Shown in pieces: positions 50,684 through 57,605 of a stretch of DNA of 64,000 nt; position 1 is the stretch's first letter; each line of letters begins with the position of its first letter. The DNA is from Streptomyces sp. V4I2 (GTDB lineage: Bacteria; Actinomycetota; Actinomycetes; Streptomycetales; Streptomycetaceae), in contig NZ_JAUSZM010000003.1 of the NCBI RefSeq assembly GCF_030817655.1, positions 1,054,001 to 1,118,000 on the forward strand. The letters are read 5' to 3'. Under the pieces are notes generated by a model, which was not told the DNA's origin, ran no database searches, and was given only the letters and a program-made list of their open reading frames with translations. Position numbers and translations under genes: made by a program.

Positions 50684-51679
50684 TCAGCTGTTGCCGATGA
50701 CGGCCTTGCCGCGGATGCCACCCTGGGACAGGGACTGCAGCGCCTGCGGGGTCTGGTCGAAGCCGACCACCTTTCCCACGACCGGGCGCACCACGCCCTG
50801 GTCGATGAGGGTGGTGATCTGGCGGAGCTGGTCGCCGCCGGCGCGCATGAGCAGGAACTCGTACGTCACCCCGAGCTTCTTCGCCTGCCTGCGGATCTTG
50901 CCGCTCAGGCCGGCGACCGCCAGGCGCAGCAGCGGGTTCAGGCCGGCCTCGCGGGCGAACGCGGGGTCCGGGGGACCGGCGATCCCGATGGCTTTGCCGC
51001 CGGGCTTGAGCACCCGCAGGGACTTCTCGAGATTCTCACCACCGAGGCCGTCCAACACCAGGTCGTAGCCGGTCAGGAGCTGCTCGAAGTCCTGGGTGCG
51101 GTAATCGATCACCGTGTCCGCGCCGAGCGCGCGCACGAAGTGCTCGTTGGAACCGCTGGCGGTCGTGGCGACGCTCGCACCGAGGTGCGCGGCGAGCTGG
51201 ATCGCGATCGAACCGACCCCGCCGGCGCCGGCGTGGATGAGAACCTTCTGCCCGGGCCGCACCCTCCCGCGCTCCACCAGCGCCTGCCACGCCGTGAGCG
51301 CCACCAGCGGCAGCGAGCCGGCCTCATCCATGCTGATCGAGGCGGGCTTGAGCGCCACGTCGTCCTCCGCGACGGCGATGCGCTCGGCGAACGTGCCGAT
51401 GCGGTCCTGGGCGGGCCGGGCGTAGACCTCGTCTCCGGGCTTGAAGCCGCGAACGGCCGTCCCGACACCGATGACGGTGCCCGCGACGTCGTTGCCCAGG
51501 ATCAGTGGCAGCTTGTAGGGCAGGATCTGCTTGAACTCACCGGCGCGGATCTTCTCATCCAGCGGGTTCAGCCCGGCGGCCTCCACCCGGACCAGCACGT
51601 CGTGCTCCCCCACGGTGGGCTCGGGGACTTCCGCCTCCTGCAGCGGCTCCTTGTACTTGGTGACGACGAACGCTCTCAT
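50684..51679 (-). CDS. Zinc-less medium-chain NADP-dependent quinone oxidoreductase
   Basis: The 331-residue enzyme has the MDR fold: GNDVAGTVIGVG, PGDEVYARP, ALTAWQALVERG and the Rossmann motif HAGAGGVGSIAIQLAAHLGA. The structural and catalytic zinc cysteines are absent, as in quinone oxidoreductases. AGGAA upstream supports ATG 51679. It is the first gene of the leftward operon (oxidoreductase, hydrolase, EthD-like, crotonase-like) and is divergent from the second TetR, its probable repressor. Confidence 0.88.
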   Translation of the reverse strand: MRAFVVTKYKEPLQEAEVPEPTVGEHDVLVRVEAAGLNPLDEKIRAGEFKQILPYKLPLILGNDVAGTVIGVGTAVRGFKPGDEVYARPAQDRIGTFAERIAVAEDDVALKPASISMDEAGSLPLVALTAWQALVERGRVRPGQKVLIHAGAGGVGSIAIQLAAHLGASVATTASGSNEHFVRALGADTVIDYRTQDFEQLLTGYDLVLDGLGGENLEKSLRVLKPGGKAIGIAGPPDPAFAREAGLNPLLRLAVAGLSGKIRRQAKKLGVTYEFLLMRAGGDQLRQITTLIDQGVVRPVVGKVVGFDQTPQALQSLSQGGIRGKAVIGNS

Positions 51680-51775
51680 GGGGCGCCATTCCTAGTCTTG
51701 TCTTATTTATCCAGGTTTGAGATTGGATCGGCAAACTCTGTGCGGCATCCAGGGCCTCGCCCCCACCCGACCAAT

Positions 51776-51805
51776 CCGAGTACACTCAATAATGAGTCCA
51801 CTCGG
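51776..51805. promoter_or_regulatory. 30-bp TetR operator, imperfect palindrome
   Basis: Arms CCGAGTACACTCA and TGAGTCCACTCGG flank ATAA; 11 of 13 pairs match. The element lies 23 bp before the TetR start and 97 bp before the oxidoreductase start. Spacing and nine of 13 arm positions agree with the operator at 46638. Confidence 0.75.
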
Positions 51806-51828
51806 AAATATTGTCAAGGGAGGTCCCC

Positions 51829-52452
51829 ATGGGACGCGGCCACATGCCGATCGGGCGCCGCGAGCGGGCCAAACAGGCCAAGCGCGAGCGCATCATGACC
51901 GCGGCCCGCGAGCTGTTCGCCGAACACGGCGTCAGCAAGGTCACGACGCAGCAGATCGCCCACCGGGCCGACGTCGCGATCGGCACCCTCTACCTGTACG
52001 CGTCCACGAAGGCCGAGCTGCTGATCATGGTGCAGAACGAGAAGTTCGCCGCCGCCATCGATTCCGGCCTCGCCGCCGCGAACGACGCCGTCGGGCAGGG
52101 CGTACTGGAGCCGGTCGTCGCTCTCATCCGTCCCGTGGTGGAGTGCCTGAGGGAGCACGTCGAGAACGGCCGCACATACCTGCACGAACTCGTCTTCGGC
52201 GACCCGGCCGAGCCCTACCGGCAAGCGGGTCTAACCCTTGCCGGCCGCCTCGAGGACGGCATCACCGGCCTGCTCACCCGCAACGAGCACATCGGCGCCG
52301 CCGACGCGGCAACGCTGGCGCGGGTGATCACCGCGATCATCCACATCAGCACCACCGCCACCGTGTACCTGCACCGCAGCGACGAAGCCGTCCTCGCCGA
52401 CATCCGCGACCAGATCCATGCCACTCTGGCGCCCCACCACCGCGCCGCATGA
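51829..52452 (+). CDS. TetR-family regulator, second paralogue
   Basis: The 207-residue repressor has the HTH around RIMTAARELFAEHGVSKVTTQQIAHRADVAIGTLYLYASTK and a helical effector domain. It is about half identical by eye to the TetR at 46612, across its whole length. ATG 51829 follows GGGAGGT; an in-frame TTG at 51811 lies inside that leader and is rejected. It probably represses the divergent four-gene operon and itself. Confidence 0.9.
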   Translation: MGRGHMPIGRRERAKQAKRERIMTAARELFAEHGVSKVTTQQIAHRADVAIGTLYLYASTKAELLIMVQNEKFAAAIDSGLAAANDAVGQGVLEPVVALIRPVVECLREHVENGRTYLHELVFGDPAEPYRQAGLTLAGRLEDGITGLLTRNEHIGAADAATLARVITAIIHISTTATVYLHRSDEAVLADIRDQIHATLAPHHRAA

Positions 52453-52486
52453 CCGCTCGCTCCACGAGCCAACCATCGCGCAGTGT

Positions 52487-52576
52487 TCAGCTGATGTCGA
52501 AGCCCTGGCGGCCGAAGCGGCGGGCGACGGCGGCGCCGAGTCCGGTTCCGGCTCCGATGAGGGCGAACGTGGTCAC
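52487..52576 (-). pseudogene. SDR 5' remnant, 29 codons
   Basis: GTG 52576 begins VTTFALIGAGTGLGAAVARR and continues FGRQGFDIS to a stop. This is the exact first strand, glycine-rich turn and helix of an SDR, after which the gene is missing. It lies between the second TetR and the DUF2255 gene and marks a deletion endpoint. Confidence 0.7.
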
Positions 52577-52610
52577 GAGGTACTCCCTGCGAGGGACTGA
52601 CTGGGTTCGG

Positions 52611-52985
52611 TCAGCGGGGGGTGAGCTTGAGGGTGGTGGCGCGGGCCCGGTCGGCGACCATCGGTGGGACGTAGGCGCTGGCGGCGGCGTACTTGGTGCG
52701 GTAGGCGCCATCGATGCGGTCGTTGAGCGCGCCGTCGTGGATCGGGGTCAAGGTGACGTCCTGGTCGATGCCGCCGCAGCGGATGTGTCCGGTGCCGCTG
52801 GCCTTCGCGGTGCGGAACCAGGCACCGTCGGGGCCGTTGTAGGAACGCACGTAGAGGTCGTCTCCTTCGCGCACCACCCAGATGGTGGTGGGCGTGCGCA
52901 GCCGGCCGTCGGCCCGCTGGGGCTGGATGTGCAGTTCGCCGGTCTGCTCGATCGCGTTGAGCTGGTCGCTGGTCCAGTGCGTCAT
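52611..52985 (-). CDS. DUF2255 family protein
   Basis: The 124-residue protein has WTSDQLNAIEQTGELHIQP at the start, TTIWVVREGDDLYVRSYNG and WFRTAKASGTGHIRCGG, the pattern of DUF2255, a split-barrel fold related to flavin- or F420-binding nitroreductase/PNPOx proteins. Function is unproven. GAAGGAG eight bases upstream supports ATG 52985. It is 14 bp behind the MFS transporter gene and probably co-transcribed with it. Confidence 0.85.
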   Translation of the reverse strand: MTHWTSDQLNAIEQTGELHIQPQRADGRLRTPTTIWVVREGDDLYVRSYNGPDGAWFRTAKASGTGHIRCGGIDQDVTLTPIHDGALNDRIDGAYRTKYAAASAYVPPMVADRARATTLKLTPR

Positions 52986-52999
52986 CGCGGTGTCTCCTT

Positions 53000-54523
53000 C
53001 TACGCGCGGTTGTCCGTGGAGGGGGGAGCCGCAGGCCGGGGAACGGCCGACGGATCGGCGGGGTCTTCGTCTTCTGGGGCGCCCGCTGGTGTGGGGCGGA
53101 GGTAGAGGCTGGCGGTAGCGGCGGCCAGGGTGGTCAAGGCGGCGAGGACGAGGCTGATACGCAGCCCGGGTAGGAAGTGCGCCTGGTCGGCGATGAGGGC
53201 GCCGAAGACGGCGACGGCGAGTGCGCCGCCGAGCTGGCGGCTGGTGTTGAAGACGCCGCTGGCGGTGCCGGTCTGGTGGGCGGGGACGCTGTTGACGAGC
53301 AGCGCGGTGGTCGGGGGCATGGCGAGCGGGCCGCCGAGTCCGACCGGCAGCATCAGCAGGGCCAGCGCCCACGTCGGTATCCCGGCCGGCACCAGGGCCA
53401 GCGAGAGCAGGCCGCAGGTCATGAGGTACATGCCGCACCCGATCGGCACCCGGGGCCCGAAGCGTTCGGCGGCGCGGGCGGAGAGCGGGTTGACGAACGC
53501 GGAGAGCACCGTCATCGGGACGAACGTGAGCCCGGTCGCGAGCGCGGACAGACCGCGCTGCTGCTGGAGGTAGATGCTGAAGACGAACACCATGCCGTAG
53601 AAGGCGGCCATGAACGCGAACCCGGCGCCACAGGAGATCAGCACGGTCCGTCGGCGCAGCAGCTCCAGCGGCACCATCGGATGCCGGCCGCGGGCCTGGG
53701 CCCGGACGAACACCGCGGCTGCGCCCACCGTGAGCAGGGCGGCGGCCCAGACCTGGGGTGCGGCGAATCCGGCGGAACCCGCTTCGATCGCGGCGAACGT
53801 CAGCGCGCCCATCGCGAGGACCGCGCTGATCTGCCCGGTGACGTCGAAGGGCACGGCGCGGCCCGGTGAGCGGGCGGCGAAGGCCAGCAGCACCAGCGCG
53901 GCGGCGCCGACCGGCAGGTTGATGAAGAAGATCGTCCGCCAGCTGATCAGGCTGGCCGCACCACCGGCGACCGGCCCGGCGGCGGAGGCGACCGCGCCGC
54001 CCACCGCCCATAGCGCCACCGCCCGGCCCCGTTTGACCGGATCGGAGTAGGCCTCGCGGATCAGCGCCAGGCTGGTGGGCATCATCGCGGCCGCTCCGGC
54101 ACCCTGCACCAGGCGGGCGGCGATCAGGGCGGGCAGGCTGGGGGCCAGCCCGCACGCGGCGGAAGCGGCCACGAACACCACCAGGCCCAGAGCGAACGCC
54201 CGGCGCGCGCCGACGCGATCCGAGAGCGAACCAGCCGACAGCAGCAGAGCTGCGAACATCAAGGTGTAGCCGTCGACGACCCACTGCAGGCCCGTCATCC
54301 CGCCGCCCAGGTCGGTCCGGATGGCGGGCAGGGCGACGTTGACGACCAGGGCGTCCAGAGTGATGACGAAGAACCCCAGCAGCGCCGCTGCCAGCGCCGC
54401 GCCCGGCCGCACCCGCAGCACCGGCCCCGTCCCGGCACGGATACGCCCGGTGACCGGCTGCCCGAGGACTGAGCCTGTGTCGTCGGCCGGCTTACGCCGG
54501 CGCAGAATGGAGTTCTTCAGCAT
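53000..54523 (-). CDS. MFS transporter, DHA2 (14-TM) drug:proton antiporter type
   Basis: The 507-residue membrane protein has the DHA2 pattern: ALLGFFVITLDALVVNVALPAI (motif D1), LQWVVDGYTLMFAALLLSAG, GSLSDRVGARR (motif A), RLVQGAGAAAMMPTSLALI (motif B) and WRTIFFINLPVG. Fourteen hydrophobic segments can be counted approximately. It likely exports a drug or small organic molecule. ATG 54523 has GGAG ten bases upstream; ATG 54553 is an alternative without a usable site. Confidence 0.88.
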   Translation of the reverse strand: MLKNSILRRRKPADDTGSVLGQPVTGRIRAGTGPVLRVRPGAALAAALLGFFVITLDALVVNVALPAIRTDLGGGMTGLQWVVDGYTLMFAALLLSAGSLSDRVGARRAFALGLVVFVAASAACGLAPSLPALIAARLVQGAGAAAMMPTSLALIREAYSDPVKRGRAVALWAVGGAVASAAGPVAGGAASLISWRTIFFINLPVGAAALVLLAFAARSPGRAVPFDVTGQISAVLAMGALTFAAIEAGSAGFAAPQVWAAALLTVGAAAVFVRAQARGRHPMVPLELLRRRTVLISCGAGFAFMAAFYGMVFVFSIYLQQQRGLSALATGLTFVPMTVLSAFVNPLSARAAERFGPRVPIGCGMYLMTCGLLSLALVPAGIPTWALALLMLPVGLGGPLAMPPTTALLVNSVPAHQTGTASGVFNTSRQLGGALAVAVFGALIADQAHFLPGLRISLVLAALTTLAAATASLYLRPTPAGAPEDEDPADPSAVPRPAAPPSTDNRA

Positions 54524-54575
54524 GGTCGTTGCTCCGCCCTCGGGGCGGCTCATCCTTTCTGTTCGCGGCGAGGAT

Positions 54576-54660
54576 TCAGCGGGCGACGTACCCGCCGTCG
54601 ACCGGCAGCGCGGTCCCGACGACGAAGCCTGCCCCGAGGCTGCACAGCCACAGCAACGCC
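54576..54660 (-). pseudogene. SDR 3' remnant related to the SDR at 62297
   Basis: Reading leftward to the stop at 54576, the sequence gives LLWLCSLGAGFVVGTALPV then DGGYVAR. The C-terminus of the SDR at 62297 reads VLWLCSPGAGFVVGVALPV then DGGYVAR, nearly identical in protein and similar in DNA. Only the last 26 codons survive. Confidence 0.75.
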
Positions 54661-54897
54661 GTGGATCCGGGGTGGGTGCCGACCAAGATGGGCGGACCGG
54701 GCGCACCGGACGATCTGCAGCTCGGCCATCAGGCACAGGAGTGGCTCGCCTCCAGCGACGACCCCCAGGCCCTGACCACCGACGGGTACTGGTTCCACCG
54801 CCAGCAGTTGCAGCCGCACCACGCAGTCCACGGCGAGGCGTTCCAGGACCACCTCCTGCGGAGGCTGGCCGAGGAGACGAACACCGCGCTCTGCTGA
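54661..54897 (+). pseudogene. SDR 3' remnant on the opposite strand
   Basis: From 54661 the + strand encodes VDPGWVPTKMGGPGAPDDL, QLGHQAQEWLASSDDPQALT and HHAVHGEAFQDHLLRRLAEE to a stop at 54897. This is the C-terminal third of an SDR that ends in the VxPGWVxTxMGG type of motif. It directly abuts the leftward remnant, so two broken genes are joined tail to head at about 54660. The 168 bp that follow hold nothing recognisable. Confidence 0.7.
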
Positions 54898-55065
54898 TCG
54901 TGGCCATGGGTGCCTGCGCTCAGAGTGCTGGTGAACTCTTCCATGGACGGCTCCTGCCCGCAGCTTTCTGCTCCGGGATCGTTCGCGGCTACTCGTCGGG
55001 GTACGTACGGAGATGCCACCGATCCGCCGTGTCCCGCATGGTGCGGCGGGATCATCCGTTCGGGT

Positions 55066-56045
55066 CTACCAGGCATACGCTTCGGGGGCTTCGCCGCCGG
55101 GGCCGGGCCAGATCTCGTCGAGCTTGTCCAGCGTTTCCTTCGACAGGTGCACGTTGAGGGCGTGCCGACTGGTCGCGAGCTGTTCGGGGGTGCGGGGGCC
55201 TACGATCGTGGCGGTGAGGACCGGGTTGTGCAGCAGCCAGGCCAGAGCGACGTCGGCGGGCTGTTCGCCGATCTCGGCGCACAACGCCTCGTACGCCTCC
55301 AGCTGGGGCCGGTACCGCTCAATGGCGTCCTGCGTCTTCGGCGTCGCGCGGCGGCCTTCCTGTGCCTTCTTCAGTGCTCCGCCGAGCAGCCCGCCGCCCA
55401 GGGGGCTCCACGGGATCAGGCCGAGCCCGTAGTGGCGAAGTGCCGGGATCACTTCGAGTTCGATGGTGCGCGCGGACAGGTTGTACAGGCTCTGCTCGGA
55501 CACCAGGCCGAGGAAGCTGCGGGAGGCGGCGGCGTTCTGTGCGGTCGCGATCTGCCAGCCGGCGAAGTTGCTGCTGCCGACGTAGATCACCTTGCCCTCG
55601 CGTACCAGCTGTTCCATCGCCTGCCAGATCTCCTCCCAGGGAGTCGACCGGTCGATGTGGTGCATCTGGTAGAGGTCGATGTGGTCGGTCTGAAGACGCC
55701 GCAGGCTGTCCTCCGCGGCTTTACGGATTTTGTACGCGGACAGGTACTTGTCGTTCGGGCCGGTGCCCATCGGCTGGTACACCTTCGTCGCCAGCACGAT
55801 CTGCTCCCGCCGGCCGCCCTGGGCGAGCCAGCGCCCGATGATCTCCTCGGACAGCCCGTACCCCTGCTCCATGTCAGGAGACTGCGGCCCGCCGTAGACG
55901 TCGGCGGTGTCGAACAGGTTGATGCCGGCCTCCAATGCGGAGTCCATGATCTTGAAACTGGCGGCTTCGTCCGTCGCGTCGCCGAAGTGCCCAGCGCGAG
56001 ACGGCTGACCTTCAGGCCGGTGCGGCCCAGGTGTGCGTACTGCAT
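55066..56045 (-). pseudogene. Aldo/keto reductase with a short frameshifting deletion near the N-terminus
   Basis: The start at ATG 56045 gives MQYAHLGRTGLKVSRLALGT, the normal opening of a potassium-channel-beta-like AKR. After this the frame is lost at about 55986-55990, and the rest (GDATDEAASFKIMDSALEAG onward) continues in another frame to 55066. The gap corresponds to seven missing bases that would encode part of TMNFG. Downstream residues are intact: FDTADVYGG (Asp, Tyr), LATKVYQP (Lys) and YQMHHID (His) form the tetrad, with VGSSNFAGWQIA and EQSLYNL. An internal ATG at 55947 would lack the first strand. AAAGGGC lies upstream of 56045. Confidence 0.75.
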
Positions 56046-56226
56046 GGCGTTTGCCCTTTTCTTGTGGGGGGCGCGGACGGCTGCGTACCCGTACCGCGAA
56101 GAACTGATGGGTCAGGAGTTCGCCGTCACACGGTCGATCGGTCGCCCCGTGGCAACGGTGTGCTCAGCCACCCGTCCCGAGGCGGTGGTAGGCCGACGCA
56201 AGCTCAGCGGCTCCCGTTGACCACGG

Positions 56227-57450
56227 TCAGCGCCCGCTACCGTGCGACGTAACGCCGTCGGCCGGTAGGGCCAACTCCGGCGTCCGGTCAGGGCTTCGGG
56301 AGGGCCTTGACGGCTCGGGCCTCGTCCATTGCCTTGTAGAACTCGGCCGGTGGATCGGGCCGGTGATCCGGGTCAGGGGCCGGCCCGTTCCCTGGTTGGC
56401 CTGGGCGATGATCTCCGCGGTGATGGAGACCGCCGTCTCCTCGGGCGTACGGGCTCCGAGGTCGAGGCCGATCGGAGAACGCAGCCGCGCCAACTCGTCT
56501 GCCGTGACGCCCTCCTGACGCAGGAGGCGCAGGCGCTCGTCGTGGGTGCGCCGGGAGCCCATGGCGCCCACGTAGGCGACGGGCAGGCCGAGGGCCAGGC
56601 GCAGCAGGGGGATGTCGAACTTGGCGTCGTGGGTGAGGACGCATACGGCGGTGCGCTCGTCCACTTCGGTGCGTTCGAGGTAGCGGTGGGGCCAGTCGAC
56701 CACCACGTCGTCCGCGTGGGGGAAGCGTGCGGTCGTGGCGAAGACGGGGCGGGCGTCGCAGACCGTGACGTGGTAGCCGAGGAAGTGGCCGGCCTGGCTG
56801 AGGGCGGCGGCGAAGTCGACCGCGCCGAAGACCAGCAGGCGGGGCCGGGACGCATGGACGTGGACGAGGACGGACAGCCGTTCGGGGCATTCGTCCCCTG
56901 TCCCGCCGATATCGACGCGGGCGGTGCGGCCGGCCCGCAGCAGGGCCCTGGCCTGGTCGGCCGCTGCCCGGTCCGCCGGGCCTCCGTCCACATGCCCGTG
57001 GGCGGCATGGTCACCGCCGAGCACGCTCAGCGTGGAGCCAAGAAGGTGCTCCGGGCCGTCCACGACCTGTGCCACGGCGACCGGACGCCCTCGATCGATC
57101 TCGGAGAGGGCCGTGACCAAGTGCGGCTGGGCTGCGGGATCGATGCGCTGGACGAGGACGTCGAGTTCGCCGCCGCAGGTCAGTCCTACGGCGAAGGCGT
57201 CGTCGTCGGAGTACCCGAACCAGGCGCGCTGCGGGGCGCCCCGGTCACTGAGCACCTGCCGGCACAGTTCGTAGACGGCGCCCTCGACGCAGCCGCCGGA
57301 GATGCTGCCGACCGCGGTGCCGTCCTCGTCCACCGCGACCGACGTACCGGCGGGCAGGGGTGCGCTGCCGTGCACGTCGACGACGGTGGCCAGGGCGAAG
57401 GGACGTGCTTCGCGGCACCAGCGGTGCAGTGTGTCCGCGATGTTGAGCAT
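56227..57450 (-). CDS. XdhC/CoxI-family molybdenum hydroxylase maturation factor (PaoD-like)
   Basis: The protein sulfurates or inserts the molybdenum cofactor for the adjacent aldehyde oxidoreductase. It has an N-terminal CoxI domain (ATVVDVHGSAPLPAGTS, GSISGGCVEGAVYE) and a C-terminal Rossmann domain (LLVFGAVDFAAALSQAG, AYVGAMGSRRTHDERL, ITAEIIAQANQG). ATG 57450 has GGAGAAC upstream. The conserved protein ends near GRPLTRITGPIHRP; the last 38 or so residues are read-through without homology. A different frame at 56288-56354 reads PAEFYKAMDEARAVKALPKP and looks like the end of another gene. The stop and tail were therefore probably replaced by a deletion. Position downstream of the Pao-like subunits fits PaoD. 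Confidence 0.8.
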   Translation of the reverse strand: MLNIADTLHRWCREARPFALATVVDVHGSAPLPAGTSVAVDEDGTAVGSISGGCVEGAVYELCRQVLSDRGAPQRAWFGYSDDDAFAVGLTCGGELDVLVQRIDPAAQPHLVTALSEIDRGRPVAVAQVVDGPEHLLGSTLSVLGGDHAAHGHVDGGPADRAAADQARALLRAGRTARVDIGGTGDECPERLSVLVHVHASRPRLLVFGAVDFAAALSQAGHFLGYHVTVCDARPVFATTARFPHADDVVVDWPHRYLERTEVDERTAVCVLTHDAKFDIPLLRLALGLPVAYVGAMGSRRTHDERLRLLRQEGVTADELARLRSPIGLDLGARTPEETAVSITAEIIAQANQGTGRPLTRITGPIHRPSSTRQWTRPEPSRPSRSPDRTPELALPADGVTSHGSGR

Positions 57451-57605
57451 GGCAGTTCTCCATGGCAGGACAGGATCGGAAGGTGAGCGGGCCGCCGCCA
57501 CGACGCCGGGGAAAGCGTCATGCGGCGGCGGCCCTGGAAGGTCCGGCCGCCGGACGGAGCGCGGGCTGCCGGACGTGCGGTGTGCCATGCGCCGAAGCGC
57601 ATGGG

